This document shows, piece after piece, positions 19,223-28,708 of a stretch of DNA of 64,000 bases. The stretch's first letter is position 1. Every line of letters starts with the position of its first letter. The stretch spans positions 124,001 through 188,000 of the forward strand of contig NZ_RAZT01000003.1 of assembly GCF_003626635.1 (NCBI RefSeq), in the 5' to 3' direction. The notes beneath the pieces were generated by a model, which worked only from the letters and a program-made list of their open reading frames with translations, searched no databases and was not told the origin of the DNA. Made by a program: the position numbers and the translations under genes. The stretch is from Micromonospora musae (lineage in GTDB: Bacteria > Actinomycetota > Actinomycetes > Mycobacteriales > Micromonosporaceae).

Positions 19223-19597
19223 TCAGACGTTGAAGCCGAGCGAGCGGAGCTGATCGCGCCCCTCGTCGGTGATCTTGTCGGGCCCCCACGGCGGCAGCCA
19301 CACCCAGTTGATCCGGATGTCGTTGGCCAGCCCACCGCCCGGGCCGGTGGTCAGCGCCTGCCGCGCCTGGTCCTCGATGACGTCGGTCAGCGGGCAGGCC
19401 GCCGACGTGAGCGTCATGTCGAGGGTGACCACGTTCTCGTCGTCGACGTGCACCCCGTACACCAGGCCGAGGTCGACCACGTTGATCCCCAGCTCCGGGT
19501 CGACGACGTCCTTCATCGCCTCTTCGATGTCGGCGACGGCGGCCTTGCCGCCGCCGGTCGCCGGCGTCGCGGCGGTGGTGGTGCCTTCCTCGCTCAT
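19223..19597 (-). CDS. sufT: metal-sulfur cluster assembly factor (SufT/DUF59)
   Basis: A 124-residue MIP18/PaaD-type protein (DUF59 domain about 28-110) with the family signatures DPELGINVVDLGLVYG and TSAACPLTD, whose Cys is the conserved active residue. It helps insert or mature Fe-S clusters in target proteins. ATG 19597 has GGAGG upstream and overlaps the sufU stop by 4 bp, so it is the last gene of the suf operon. The symbol follows context. Confidence 0.9.
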   Translation of the reverse strand: MSEEGTTTAATPATGGGKAAVADIEEAMKDVVDPELGINVVDLGLVYGVHVDDENVVTLDMTLTSAACPLTDVIEDQARQALTTGPGGGLANDIRINWVWLPPWGPDKITDEGRDQLRSLGFNV

Positions 19598-20064
19598 GCC
19601 TTCACCTCCGGGCTCACGCCCACCCCGGCGCGTGCCGCGGCGTCCTTGAACGCCATCCACGGCAACAACGCACACTTCACCCGGGCGGGGTAGCGGGCCA
19701 CACCCGCGAAAGCCACCCCGTCACCGAGCACGTCCTCGTCCGGCGTGACCTGGCCACGCCCGGACATCAACTCGACGAACGCCTCGTGGACCTCGAAAGC
19801 TTCCCCGGCGCGCCGACCGCTCAGCAGCTCGTGCAGCACGCTCGCCGAGGCCTGGCTGATCGAGCAGCCCATGCCGTCGTACGAGATGTCGGTGAGCACA
19901 CTGCCGTCGGTCGCCACCCGCATGGTGACCTCGTCCCCGCAGGTCGGGTTGACGTGGTGCGCCTCGGCGGTGTTCGCCCCACCCTCGGCGTCACGCAGTC
20001 CGCGCCCGTGCGGGTGCTTGTAGTGGTCCAGGATGATCTCCTGGTAGAGCTGGTCGAGCTGCAT
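19594..20064 (-). CDS. sufU: SufU-type Fe-S assembly scaffold or sulfur-transfer protein
   Basis: A 156-residue NifU-N/IscU-fold protein. The three cysteines are in NPTCGDEV, GMGCSISQAS and KCALLPW, with the longer loop between the second and third that marks SufU. In Gram-positive bacteria SufU is a zinc protein that accepts sulfur from SufS. The start ATG overlaps the sufS stop by one base (TGATG), and the gene is between sufS and the DUF59 gene. Confidence 0.95.
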   Translation of the reverse strand: MQLDQLYQEIILDHYKHPHGRGLRDAEGGANTAEAHHVNPTCGDEVTMRVATDGSVLTDISYDGMGCSISQASASVLHELLSGRRAGEAFEVHEAFVELMSGRGQVTPDEDVLGDGVAFAGVARYPARVKCALLPWMAFKDAAARAGVGVSPEVKA

Positions 20065-21383
20065 CAGCTGAACACCTTTCGCACCTGCTCCAGACCCGCC
20101 ACCAGAGCGTCGATCTCCTCGGTGGTGGTGTAGAGGTAGAACGAGGCCCGCGTCGTGGCCGGCACGCCGAAGCGGGTGCAGACCGGGCGGGCGCAGTGGT
20201 GACCCACCCGCACCTGCACCCCCAGCGAGTCGAGCACCTGGCCCACGTCGTGGGGGTGCACGTCGCCGAGCGCGAACGAGATGGTGCCGCCCCGGCCCAC
20301 CGGCACGGCCGGCCCGAAGATCCGCAGGTCGGGCACCGTGGCGAGGGCGTCGAGCGCGTACGCCGTCAGCTCCTTCTCGTGCCACTGGATGGCCCGCATG
20401 CCGATGCCGGTGAGGTAGTCCACCGCGGCGCCGAGCGCCACGGCCTCCGCGATCGGCGGGGTGCCCGCCTCGAACCGGGCCGGCGGCGCGGCGAACGTGG
20501 AGCCGGACATCGCCACCGTCTCGATCATCGAGCCGCCGCCGAAGACCGGCGGCATGGCCGCCAGCAGCTCGGAGCGACCCCAGAGCACGCCGATGCCGGT
20601 CGGACCGCACATCTTGTGCCCGGTGAAGACGATGAAGTCCGCGTCGTAGTCGACCACGTCCATCGGCAGGTGCGGCACCGACTGCGAGCAGTCCAGCAGC
20701 AGCAGCGCCCCCACCTCGCGGACCCGCGCGGTGATCCGCGCGGTGGCGTTCACGGTGCCGAGGATGTTCGACATGTGCACCAGCGAGACGATCTTCGTCC
20801 GCTCGGTGACCAGGTCGTCCAGGCCCGACTCGTCCAGCCGTCCCTGGTCGGTGACCGGGAACCAGCGCAGGGTCGCGCCGGTGCGTTCGCAGAGCAGCTG
20901 CCACGGGACGATGTTCGAGTGGTGCTCCATCTCGGAGATGACCACCTCGTCGCCGGGCCCGAGGCGGAACCGCGGGTCGGCGTCCGGGCGCAGCGACGCG
21001 TTGGAGAACGCGTACGCCACGATGTTGATCGCCTCGGTGGAGTTCTTGGTGAAGACCACCTCGTCCGGGCTCGGCGCGTTGATGAACGCGGCGATCTTCG
21101 CCCGGGCGCCCTCGTACGCCTCGGTCGCCTCGGTGCCCAGGGTGTGCACCGAGCGGGACACGTTCGCGTTGTGCTGCGCGTAGTGCTCGGCGAGGACGTC
21201 GAGCACCTGACGCGGCTTGTGCGACGTGTTCGCGCTGTCGAGGTAGACCAGCCGGTGCCCGTTGACCTCCCGGTCCAGGATCGGGAAGTCGGCGCGCACC
21301 CGCGCCACGTCGTAACGCGGCACGTCGTCGTACTGCGGCATCCCCGGCGGGATCGCGATCGTGGTCATCTCCGCGTCCCCCAT
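20064..21383 (-). CDS. sufS: cysteine desulfurase SufS
   Basis: A 439-residue class V PLP enzyme that removes sulfur from cysteine for cluster assembly. The PLP lysine is in FTGHKMCGPTG and the catalytic cysteine in HHCARPVC; the substrate-binding segment is LDSANTSHKP near the N-terminus. The catalytic Cys loop is short, as in group II desulfurases that need SufU. Start codon 21383 lies 2 bp after sufC. Confidence 0.96.
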   Translation of the reverse strand: MGDAEMTTIAIPPGMPQYDDVPRYDVARVRADFPILDREVNGHRLVYLDSANTSHKPRQVLDVLAEHYAQHNANVSRSVHTLGTEATEAYEGARAKIAAFINAPSPDEVVFTKNSTEAINIVAYAFSNASLRPDADPRFRLGPGDEVVISEMEHHSNIVPWQLLCERTGATLRWFPVTDQGRLDESGLDDLVTERTKIVSLVHMSNILGTVNATARITARVREVGALLLLDCSQSVPHLPMDVVDYDADFIVFTGHKMCGPTGIGVLWGRSELLAAMPPVFGGGSMIETVAMSGSTFAAPPARFEAGTPPIAEAVALGAAVDYLTGIGMRAIQWHEKELTAYALDALATVPDLRIFGPAVPVGRGGTISFALGDVHPHDVGQVLDSLGVQVRVGHHCARPVCTRFGVPATTRASFYLYTTTEEIDALVAGLEQVRKVFS

Positions 21384-21385
21384 GA

Positions 21386-22159
21386 TCAGGCCCGCGCCGA
21401 ACCGGCCCCGGCGACGTACCGCTCGTAGCCCTCTTCCTCGAGCTTCTCGGCCAGCTCCGGGCCGCCCTGCTCGACGATCCGGCCGGCCACGAAGACGTGC
21501 ACGAAGTCGGGCTTGATGTAGCGCAGGATCCGCGTGTAGTGGGTGATCAGCAGCAGGCCGGTGTCACCGGTGTCGCGGACCCGGTTGACGCCCTCGCTGA
21601 CCACGCGCAGCGCGTCGACGTCGAGGCCGGAGTCGGTCTCGTCGAGGATCGCCATCTTCGGCTTGAGCAGCTCCAGCTGCACGATCTCGTGCCGCTTCTT
21701 CTCACCGCCGGAGAAGCCCTCGTTGACGTTGCGCTGGGCGAACGCCGGGTCCATCTGCAGCCGCTCCATCGCCCCGCGCAGGTCGGCACCCCAGGTGCGC
21801 AGCTTCGGCGCCTCCCCGTCGATGGCGGTCTTGGCGGTACGCAGGAAGTTCGCCACCGACACGCCGGGCACCTCGACCGGGTACTGCATGGCGAGGAAGA
21901 GGCCGGCGCGGGCCCGCTCGTCGACGGACATGGCCAGCACGTCCTCGCCGTCGAGCGTCACCGAACCGCCGGTGATCTCGTACTTCGGGTGGCCGGCGAT
22001 CGAGTACGCGAGCGTCGACTTGCCGGAGCCGTTGGGGCCCATGATGGCGTGGGTCTCACCGGAGCGGACGGTCAGGTCGACACCGGCCAGGATCGGCTTG
22101 AGCTCACCCTCGGGCAGCTTGACCGACACCTTCAGGTCGCGGATCTCCAGGGTGCTCAT
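21386..22159 (-). CDS. sufC: SufC ATPase of the SufBCD complex
   Basis: A 257-residue ABC-type ATPase with Walker A GPNGSGKST, the SufC-typical signature FSGGEKKRHEI and Walker B MAILDETDSGLD. SufC powers cluster assembly on the SufB-SufD pair in the cytosol. ATG 22159 shares one base with the stop of the Rieske gene (TAATG). Confidence 0.97.
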   Translation of the reverse strand: MSTLEIRDLKVSVKLPEGELKPILAGVDLTVRSGETHAIMGPNGSGKSTLAYSIAGHPKYEITGGSVTLDGEDVLAMSVDERARAGLFLAMQYPVEVPGVSVANFLRTAKTAIDGEAPKLRTWGADLRGAMERLQMDPAFAQRNVNEGFSGGEKKRHEIVQLELLKPKMAILDETDSGLDVDALRVVSEGVNRVRDTGDTGLLLITHYTRILRYIKPDFVHVFVAGRIVEQGGPELAEKLEEEGYERYVAGAGSARA

Positions 22160-22485
22160 TATCGGGTCACTCCATTGCTCGGCGTGAGGCTGACGTAGAT
22201 GTCGCCGTCGCGGACTTCGACGGGATAGACGGGGACGGGTTCGGTGGCGGGCAGCCCGGTGGGCTCGCCGGTGCGCAGGTCGAAGCGGGAGCCGTGCAGC
22301 CAGCACTCCAGCGTGCAGCCCTCGACCTCGCCCTCGGAGAGGGCCACCGAGGCGTGCGAGCACTCGTCGTAGACGGCGTAGAAGTTGTCGTCCTCGCCGT
22401 GCACCAGAGCGATCTGAGTGCCGTCGACGTCCGCGCTGATCGCGGCGCCCTTCGGCACGTCCTCGGTGGAGCAGATCCGGATCAT
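22159..22485 (-). CDS. Rieske-type ferredoxin in the suf operon
   Basis: A 108-residue protein with a single Rieske domain. The 2Fe-2S ligands are CSH and CWLHGSRFD, and the surrounding sequence is like the ferredoxin subunits of non-heme iron dioxygenases. There is no oxygenase nearby; it is fully embedded between sufD and sufC with one-base overlaps on each side. A role in electron supply to cluster assembly is plausible and inferred only from position. This arrangement is common in Actinobacteria. Confidence 0.93.
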   Translation of the reverse strand: MIRICSTEDVPKGAAISADVDGTQIALVHGEDDNFYAVYDECSHASVALSEGEVEGCTLECWLHGSRFDLRTGEPTGLPATEPVPVYPVEVRDGDIYVSLTPSNGVTR

Positions 22486-23627
22486 CAGGCGCCCGCCTTG
22501 GCGAGCCGCTCCTCGATCGCCGCGCCGAGCCGCTCCCGCAGCTCCTCGACCGGGATCTTGTTGATCAGCTCGGCGAAGAAGCCACGCACCACCAACCGGC
22601 GGGCCTCGCCCTCCGGGATACCCCGCGCCATCAGGTAGAAGAGCTGCTCGTCGTCGAAGCGACCGGTCGCGCTCGCGTGGCCGGCGCCGGCGATCTCGCC
22701 GGTCTCGATCTCCAGGTTCGGTACGGAGTCGGCGCGGGCGCCCTCGGTGAGCAGCAGGTTCCGGTTGATCTCGTACGTGTCGGTGCCGGTCGCCTCGGCC
22801 TGGATCAGCACGTCGCCCACCCAGACGGTGTGCGCGCTCTGCCCCTGCAGGGCGCCCCGGTACCCGACGTAGCTGCGGCAGTCCGGCACCGAGTGGTCGA
22901 CCAACTGCCGGTGCTCCAGGTGCTGACCCGAGTCGGCGAAGTAGACGCCGTAGAGCTCCGCCTCGCCGCCCCGGTCGGTGTACTCGACGCTGGTGTACTG
23001 CCGGACCAGGTCGCCGCCGAGGCTCACCTGGATGTGCACGACCTTGGCGTCGCGACCCAGCTTCACCTTGAGGTGCTGGGCCTGGACGCCGTCCTCGGCC
23101 CAGTCCGCGACCGTGACGAGGGTCAGCTTCGCCCCGTCGGCCACGGTCACCTCGACGTTGTCGGCCAGCGTGGCCGAGCCGGCGTGCTCCAGCACCAGGG
23201 TCACCTCGGCGAACCGGGCCACCTCGACGAAGGTGTGCCCGAAGGCCAGGGCGTCCGCGCCGTCGCCGGTCACCCGCACGGTCACCGGCGTCCCGACCAC
23301 CGCCTCCCGCGCGACCTGGACCAGCAGCGCGTCACCGGCGCCGCCGTACGCGAGCGCGCTGATCCGGTCGAACGGGGTGAGCACGCTGCCCACCCGCGGG
23401 TCGTCCTTCGCGATCCGGCCGACCGTCACGCCGGCCGGCAGGTCGCCGTACTCGTGCCGGATCGTGCCGGTGGCGCCCTGCGCCTCGCCGGTGAGCCCCC
23501 GCAGGCGCTTGAGCGGGGTGAACCGCCACTCCTCCTCCTGGCCCGTCAGGGCCGGGAAGTCGGCGACGTCGTACGAGCGCAGCGCCTGCGACTTGGTGGT
23601 CGGCGGCGCGGAAGCCTGGGTAGTCAT
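22485..23627 (-). CDS. sufD: SufD scaffold subunit
   Basis: A 380-residue beta-helix protein of the SufB/SufD family, with the conserved C-terminal FYLMARGIPEGEARRL and the helical C-terminal anchor for SufC. It is shorter and less conserved than SufB, as expected. ATG 23627 has AAGGAAGAG directly upstream. It is preceded by a 125-bp gap containing repeated hairpins, the only sizeable gap in the operon. Confidence 0.95.
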   Translation of the reverse strand: MTTQASAPPTTKSQALRSYDVADFPALTGQEEEWRFTPLKRLRGLTGEAQGATGTIRHEYGDLPAGVTVGRIAKDDPRVGSVLTPFDRISALAYGGAGDALLVQVAREAVVGTPVTVRVTGDGADALAFGHTFVEVARFAEVTLVLEHAGSATLADNVEVTVADGAKLTLVTVADWAEDGVQAQHLKVKLGRDAKVVHIQVSLGGDLVRQYTSVEYTDRGGEAELYGVYFADSGQHLEHRQLVDHSVPDCRSYVGYRGALQGQSAHTVWVGDVLIQAEATGTDTYEINRNLLLTEGARADSVPNLEIETGEIAGAGHASATGRFDDEQLFYLMARGIPEGEARRLVVRGFFAELINKIPVEELRERLGAAIEERLAKAGA

Positions 23628-23664
23628 CTCTTCCTTGGTCTGTTCAGCGACTAATCGGAGGGTC

Positions 23665-23740
23665 GGTCGGGGTTCGCGAACCCCCGGCCCGACCGGTCGG
23701 GATTCGCGGACCCCGGCCCGACGGGTCGGGGTCCGCGGGA
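23665..23740. repeat. repeated hairpin units between sufB and sufD
   Basis: Two full units (23665-23694 and 23695-23723) and a partial third (23724-23740) of a 29-30-bp sequence GGTCGGG(G/A)TTCGCG followed by its near complement. Each unit is itself palindromic. They fall in the only large intercistronic gap of the suf operon. Confidence 0.8.
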
Positions 23741-23752
23741 GCGCCGGGCGGG

Positions 23753-25183
23753 TCAGCCGACCGCGCCCTCCATCTGAAGCTCGATCAGGCGGTTGAGCTC
23801 CAGCGCGTACTCCATCGGGAGCTCCTTGGCGATCGGCTCGATGAAGCCGCGCACGATCATCGCCATCGCCTCGTCCTCGGAGAGGCCCCGGCTCATCAGG
23901 TAGAAGAGCTGGTCCTCGCTGACCTTGGAGACGGTCGCCTCGTGCCCCATCGCCACGTCGTCCTCGCGGATGTCGACGTACGGGTAGGTGTCCGAGCGGG
24001 AGATGGTGTCGACCAGCAGCGCGTCGCACTTGACCGTGCTCTTGCTGTTGGTCGAGCCCTCCAGCACCTGGACCAGGCCGCGGTACGAGGTGCGGCCGCC
24101 GCCCCGGGCGATCGACTTGGAGACGATGGTGCTGCTGGTGTGCGGCGCGCCGTGCACCATCTTGGCGCCGGCGTCCTGGTGCTGGCCCTCGCCGGCCATC
24201 GCGACCGAGAGCACCTCGCCCTTGGCGTGCTCACCGAGCATGTAGACCGCCGGGTACTTCATGGTGACCTTGGAGCCGATGTTGCCGTCGACCCACTCCA
24301 TGGTCGCGCCCTCCTGGCAGACGGCGCGCTTGGTCACCAGGTTGTAGACGTTGTTCGACCAGTTCTGGATGGTCGTGTAACGGCACCGGGCGTTCTTCTT
24401 GACGATGATCTCGACGACCGCGCTGTGCAGCGAGTCGGAGGAGTAGAGCGGCGCGGTGCAGCCCTCGACGTAGTGCACGTACGCACCCTCGTCGACGATG
24501 ATCAGCGTCCGCTCGAACTGGCCCATGTTCTCCGTGTTGATCCGGAAGTAGGCCTGCAGCGGGATCTCCACGTGCACGCCCTTCGGCACGTAGATGAACG
24601 AGCCGCCGGACCAGACGGAGGTGTTCAGGGCGGCGAACTTGTTGTCGCCTACCGGGATCACCGTGCCGAAGTACTCCTTGAAGATGTCCTCGTGCTCGCG
24701 CAGCGCCGTGTCGGTGTCGAGGAAGATGACACCCTGCTCCTCAAGGTCCTCACGGATCTTGTGGTAGACGACCTCGGACTCGTACTGCGCCGCGACACCG
24801 GCGACCAGGCGCTGCTTCTCCGCCTCGGGGATGCCCAGCCGGTCGTAGGTGTTCTTGATGTCCTCGGGCAGGTCCTCCCAGCTGGCGGCCTGCTTCTCCG
24901 TCGACCGGACGAAGTACTTGATGTTGTCGAAGTCGATCCCGGTGAGGTCGGCGCCCCAGGCCGGCATCGGCTTGCGCTCGAACAGCCGCAGGCCCTTCAG
25001 GCGCAGGTCGAGCATCCAGGCCGGCTCGTTCTTCTTCGCCGAGATGTCCCGCACCACCGCCTCGTTGAGGCCACGCTGGGCGGACGCCCCGGCGACGTCG
25101 GGGTCGGCCCAGCCGTACTCGTAACGACCGAGGGCGGCGAGCTGCTCCTCCTGGGTCAGGGGCTGGACGATCTGCTCGGTCAT
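23753..25183 (-). CDS. sufB: SufB scaffold subunit
   Basis: A 476-residue protein, the main Fe-S assembly platform of SufBC2D. Family segments are the Tyr-rich N-terminus YEYGWADPD, the middle [14 protein letters not shown] and the C-terminal [14 protein letters not shown]. No intein is present, unlike in mycobacterial SufB. Its start overlaps the sufR stop by 4 bp, so expression is tied to the repressor. Confidence 0.97.
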   Translation of the reverse strand: MTEQIVQPLTQEEQLAALGRYEYGWADPDVAGASAQRGLNEAVVRDISAKKNEPAWMLDLRLKGLRLFERKPMPAWGADLTGIDFDNIKYFVRSTEKQAASWEDLPEDIKNTYDRLGIPEAEKQRLVAGVAAQYESEVVYHKIREDLEEQGVIFLDTDTALREHEDIFKEYFGTVIPVGDNKFAALNTSVWSGGSFIYVPKGVHVEIPLQAYFRINTENMGQFERTLIIVDEGAYVHYVEGCTAPLYSSDSLHSAVVEIIVKKNARCRYTTIQNWSNNVYNLVTKRAVCQEGATMEWVDGNIGSKVTMKYPAVYMLGEHAKGEVLSVAMAGEGQHQDAGAKMVHGAPHTSSTIVSKSIARGGGRTSYRGLVQVLEGSTNSKSTVKCDALLVDTISRSDTYPYVDIREDDVAMGHEATVSKVSEDQLFYLMSRGLSEDEAMAMIVRGFIEPIAKELPMEYALELNRLIELQMEGAVG

Positions 25184-25947
25184 CTATCTGTCCTCACAGT
25201 GGTGACGGTATTTCCGGACTGCGCACGCCCCGGCTGGGTCGGGATGTGCGTGGTGCACACCCCGTCGCCGTGCGCGATGGTGGCCAGGCGCTGCACGTGG
25301 GTGCCGACCAGACGCGAGATCACCTCGGTCTCGGCCTCGCAGAGCTGAGGGAACTCGGCGGCCACGTGCGCCACCGGGCAGTGGTGCTGGCAGAGCTGGC
25401 CGCCGGAGGCGATCACGGACGCGCTCGCAGCGTAGCCCTCGGCGGTCAACGCGCCCGCGAGCGCCTCCGCCCTGGCGAGCGGGTCGTCGCCGGCGTCCTC
25501 CATGGCGGCCCGGCAGCGGGCCTCCAGCGCGGAGACCTGCTCGGCGGCGAACGTCTCCACCGCTTGCGAGCCGCCGTTGCGGGCGATCCAGCGCAGCGCG
25601 GCGGTGGCCATGTTGTCGTAGTGGTGGGTGCCGCAGCGGACCCGGGCGGCCTCGGTCAGGACGAAGACCTTCGCCGGGCGGCCCCGACCCCGGTGACCGC
25701 GGACCGCCTGCTCGCGGGCGAGCACGTCACCGTCGGCCAGCATCGCGTCGAGGTGCCGGCGGATCGCGGCCGGGCTCAGCCCGAGCGCCGATCCGAGCTG
25801 CGCGGCGGTGGCCGCGCCCTGCTCCAGGAGCAGCTGGGTCACCCGGTCACGGGTGGACAGGTCGGCGCCGAGGCCGGTGGGCGCGCCCTGACCGGCGACC
25901 GGGACGGTCGCCGACCGGTGCGCGGAGACCTCCGCCGCCTTTTTCAC
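25180..25947 (-). CDS. sufR: SufR-type Fe-S regulator of the suf operon
   Basis: About 255 residues from GTG 25947 (other GTG codons lie upstream). A DeoR/ArsR-like winged helix (about 30-100, including [11 protein letters not shown]) is followed by a C-terminal domain with a cysteine set, [19 protein letters not shown], matching the [4Fe-4S] ligand region of SufR. With a cluster bound, SufR represses suf; loss of the cluster relieves it. First gene of the operon; divergent from ctaA over a 116-bp spacer that should hold its operator. Confidence 0.92.
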   Translation of the reverse strand: MKKAAEVSAHRSATVPVAGQGAPTGLGADLSTRDRVTQLLLEQGAATAAQLGSALGLSPAAIRRHLDAMLADGDVLAREQAVRGHRGRGRPAKVFVLTEAARVRCGTHHYDNMATAALRWIARNGGSQAVETFAAEQVSALEARCRAAMEDAGDDPLARAEALAGALTAEGYAASASVIASGGQLCQHHCPVAHVAAEFPQLCEAETEVISRLVGTHVQRLATIAHGDGVCTTHIPTQPGRAQSGNTVTTVRTDR

Positions 25948-26063
25948 AACGCCCACGTTACGTATTTCGTCCGGGGCCCGCAAACCGGGGTCCCGGTGAT
26001 TCCAACCACCGTGGTACGGGAGTCGGACGAACCTCGATCACTACGTTGCGTAGGATTCGGGCC

Positions 26064-27047
26064 GTGAAGCGATACGTCCGGTTCCCGGTCCCCGCCGCGC
26101 TGCACCGCCTGCTCGACCGGTTTCCGGTCTCGGCGGCACTGCTGCGGCGGCTCGCGTTCGCCTCGATCATCGCGAACGTCGGGATCGTGGTCACCGGCGG
26201 GGCGGTGCGACTGACCGCCTCCGGGCTCGGCTGCCCCACCTGGCCGCGCTGCACCGACGGCTCGTACGTCCCCACGGACGAGATGGGCGTGCACGGGGTG
26301 ATCGAGTTCGGCAACCGGACGCTCACCTTCGCGGTCGGCATCATCGCCTTCGCCACCCTGCTGGCGGCGCTGGCCCACCGCCCACGCCGGCGCGGGGTGC
26401 TGCCGCTCTCCGTCGCGGTCTTCTTCGGTATCCCGGCGCAGGCTGTGGTCGGCGGGATCACCGTGCTGACCAACCTGAACCCGTGGGTGGTCGGCCTGCA
26501 CTTCCTCGCCTCGATGGCGGTGATCGCCGCCGCGTACGCCCTCTGGCGCCGCACCGCCGAGCCGGACGGGCCGGTGGTGGCAGTGGTGCCCGCGCCGTTG
26601 CGGGCGCTGGCCCGGCTCACCACGGCGGTCGGCGTCGCGGTGCTGGTGATCGGCACCTGGGTGACCGGCAGCGGCCCGCACGCCGGCGACCAGGGCGCGG
26701 CCCGCAACGGGCTGGACCCGGAGTCGATCTCCCAGGTGCACGCGGACAGCGTCTTCCTGCTGCTCGGCCTCTCGGTGGCGCTGCTCTTCGCGTTCCGCGC
26801 GGTCGGCGCGGCCCGGGCCGAACGGGCCGCCCTCTGGCTGCTCGCGGTCGAACTCGGTCAGGGCGTGATCGGCTTCGTGCAGTACTTCACCCATCTGCCC
26901 GGGGTCCTCGTCGGCGCGCACATGTTCGGCTCCTGCCTGGTCCTGCTCGCCACGCTGCACGTGCAGTGGTCGACCCGGGAGCGCCGGTCGGTGCCCGCCG
27001 CCCCGGCGCCCGCCCCGGCGGCCGAGCCCGTGGCCGTCGGCGCCTGA
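26064..27047 (+). CDS. ctaA: heme A synthase CtaA (Cox15 family)
   Basis: A 327-residue membrane protein with eight hydrophobic segments that oxidises heme O to heme A for cytochrome c oxidase. Heme-ligand histidines are visible in VHGVIEFGNR, GLHFLASM, QVHADSV and GAHMFGS. A Cys pair lies in the first outer loop (GCPTWPRC), the redox-active type. GTG 26064 has AGGA 8 nt upstream; a TTG at 26046 is less likely. Partner ctaB is 1.7 kb away on the other strand. Confidence 0.95.
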   Translation: MKRYVRFPVPAALHRLLDRFPVSAALLRRLAFASIIANVGIVVTGGAVRLTASGLGCPTWPRCTDGSYVPTDEMGVHGVIEFGNRTLTFAVGIIAFATLLAALAHRPRRRGVLPLSVAVFFGIPAQAVVGGITVLTNLNPWVVGLHFLASMAVIAAAYALWRRTAEPDGPVVAVVPAPLRALARLTTAVGVAVLVIGTWVTGSGPHAGDQGAARNGLDPESISQVHADSVFLLLGLSVALLFAFRAVGAARAERAALWLLAVELGQGVIGFVQYFTHLPGVLVGAHMFGSCLVLLATLHVQWSTRERRSVPAAPAPAPAAEPVAVGA

Positions 27048-27077
27048 CCCGCCACCACGCCGGGACGGGCCGGCCAG

Positions 27078-27112
27078 CACGCGACCGCGGGCGCCCTGCC
27101 CACGGTCGCGTG
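27078..27112. terminator. hairpin between convergent ctaA and ATP-grasp gene
   Basis: CACGCGACCGCGGGC (27078-27092) pairs with GCCCACGGTCGCGTG (27098-27112) with one mismatch in 15 and a 5-base loop. It sits between two convergent genes and probably terminates both. Confidence 0.8.
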
Positions 27113-27162
27113 TCCTGTCCGGTGCCACCACTGCATGATTGCCGAAATGGCGGGCGGCGGGA

Positions 27163-28083
27163 TCAGGTTTGGCGGGTCAGCCGGGTCCGGATCGCATCGG
27201 CGAGGCGGTCGGCGGCACCGGCGGCGTGCATCAGGAAGAGTGAGGGTTCGGTGAGCTCCAACTCGACCAGGACCGACTGCCCGTCCGGGCCGGGGATGAC
27301 GTCGACCCGGGCGTAGAGCAGCCGGTGGGTTCCGCCGGGCACCGTCGCGAGGGTCTTCCTGGCCACCGCGAGCTGCTCCAGGCTGGCGGTACGAGCGGTG
27401 ATCTCCTCCGGCCGGTAGAGCCCGTCCACCCCGAGGTCGGGGCCGGCCAGCATCGGCCCCTTGCGAATGGCGTGGCTGAACTCGAGCCCCTGCTCGCCGG
27501 CGAGGAAGAGCAGCGCGGTCTCGCCGGCGGTGTCGACCGCGGCGAGGTACGGCTGGACCATCGTCACCCGACCGGCGGCCGAGAGTCGCCGCACGTGCGC
27601 CACGGCGAGTTCGCGGTGCTCCGGGTCGGCCAGGTCGTACCGGCCGGTGTCCTGGCTGCCCGCGCTGACCGCTGGCTTGATCACGTACTCCCCGGTGTCG
27701 GCGGGGAGCCGCCAGGGCTCACCCGGCGCGACCCACGTCGTCGGGACCGTAGGCACCCCGGCGCTCGACAGCTGGTCGAGGTAGCGCTTGTCGGTGTTCC
27801 AGCGCACCACGTCGGCCGGGTTCGCCAGGTGCGGTACGCGCTGCGCCCAGGACACGAACTCGTCGCGGCGCGGCGCGTAGTCCCAGGGCGAGCGGAGCAC
27901 CGCCAGGTCGTACGCCGCCCAGTCGGCGGCCGGGTCGTCCCAGACCACGGGCTCGGCGGTGATCCCGCGGGCGGCCAACGGGCCGAGCACGAGCCGGTCG
28001 TCCGGGTCCAGGTCGGCGAGTTCGCCGCAGGTTACGAGAGCGACCCGGGGTTTCCCCCGGGCCGGCTGGTGGTGGTTGGTCAA
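27163..28083 (-). CDS. ATP-grasp domain protein
   Basis: A 306-residue ATP-grasp protein similar in layout to RimK and glutathione-synthetase-type ligases. Visible pieces are an N-terminal pre-ATP-grasp domain (SPWDYAPRRDEF), the nucleotide-binding GEYVIKPAVSAGSQDT with its Lys, and a C-terminal metal-binding VLVELELTEPSLFL. The likely reaction is formation of an amide or peptide bond with ATP; substrates are unknown. The only in-frame start after the preceding stop is TTG 28083, 7 nt behind it, so it is probably coupled to the small gene upstream. Confidence 0.85.
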   Translation of the reverse strand: MTNHHQPARGKPRVALVTCGELADLDPDDRLVLGPLAARGITAEPVVWDDPAADWAAYDLAVLRSPWDYAPRRDEFVSWAQRVPHLANPADVVRWNTDKRYLDQLSSAGVPTVPTTWVAPGEPWRLPADTGEYVIKPAVSAGSQDTGRYDLADPEHRELAVAHVRRLSAAGRVTMVQPYLAAVDTAGETALLFLAGEQGLEFSHAIRKGPMLAGPDLGVDGLYRPEEITARTASLEQLAVARKTLATVPGGTHRLLYARVDVIPGPDGQSVLVELELTEPSLFLMHAAGAADRLADAIRTRLTRQT

Positions 28084-28090
28084 CTTGTTC

Positions 28091-28420
28091 TCAACGGGCC
28101 ATCGTGCGTCGGGCCATCGACCGCCAGAGGTCGTTGCTCGGCCGCATCTGGTCCATCAGTTCCCGCTCCCAGGCGTTCTCGACGGTGACTCCCGCCTCGG
28201 CGCACGCCTCGCGCGCGGTGACCGTGTCGGTCGCCATCTGGTCGCCCCACTCGCCGTCCTCGCCGACGAGGACGATCCGTGCACCGCGCTTGCCGACGTA
28301 CTCGATGACGGCCTTCGCACCGCCGTGTCCGGCGGCGAACGACTTGATCCCGGAGACCAGGCCGTTCGGGGCCTGATCGCTGTGTTCAGCCGTCAGCGTC
28401 GTATCGGAACCATCTGCCAT
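28091..28420 (-). CDS. small conserved hypothetical protein
   Basis: A 109-residue acidic protein of the kind found as uncharacterised actinobacterial genes. It has a glycine-rich segment GKRGARIVLVGEDGEWGDQM and a helical C-terminus. No domain is recognised. It precedes the ATP-grasp gene by 7 nt and so may be a partner or substrate of it; that is inference from spacing. Confidence 0.7.
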   Translation of the reverse strand: MADGSDTTLTAEHSDQAPNGLVSGIKSFAAGHGGAKAVIEYVGKRGARIVLVGEDGEWGDQMATDTVTAREACAEAGVTVENAWERELMDQMRPSNDLWRSMARRTMAR

Positions 28421-28708
28421 GACGCGAAGCCTATGCAGGTTGCCACTGGTAAGGGCGAGAACCGTGAACCTTTTGTGATGCCTGTTACCTGCGCGTTTAA
28501 GGAACAGCACAGGTTCTTTGCCCCGATTTTTCGGGACTCAGTAAGGCATACCGCCAGGACAAAGACTGCGGGATCCGGCGCAGGTTGAGCCGATCCGACT
28601 CATGCTGAAAGAGACGATGATGTGACACTAAACCCGGACAACTCATCCATGATGATGATTTTGCGGGGACCATCGCGCCGCTTACCGCCCGCCCGGGCCG
28701 CCCCGCGG

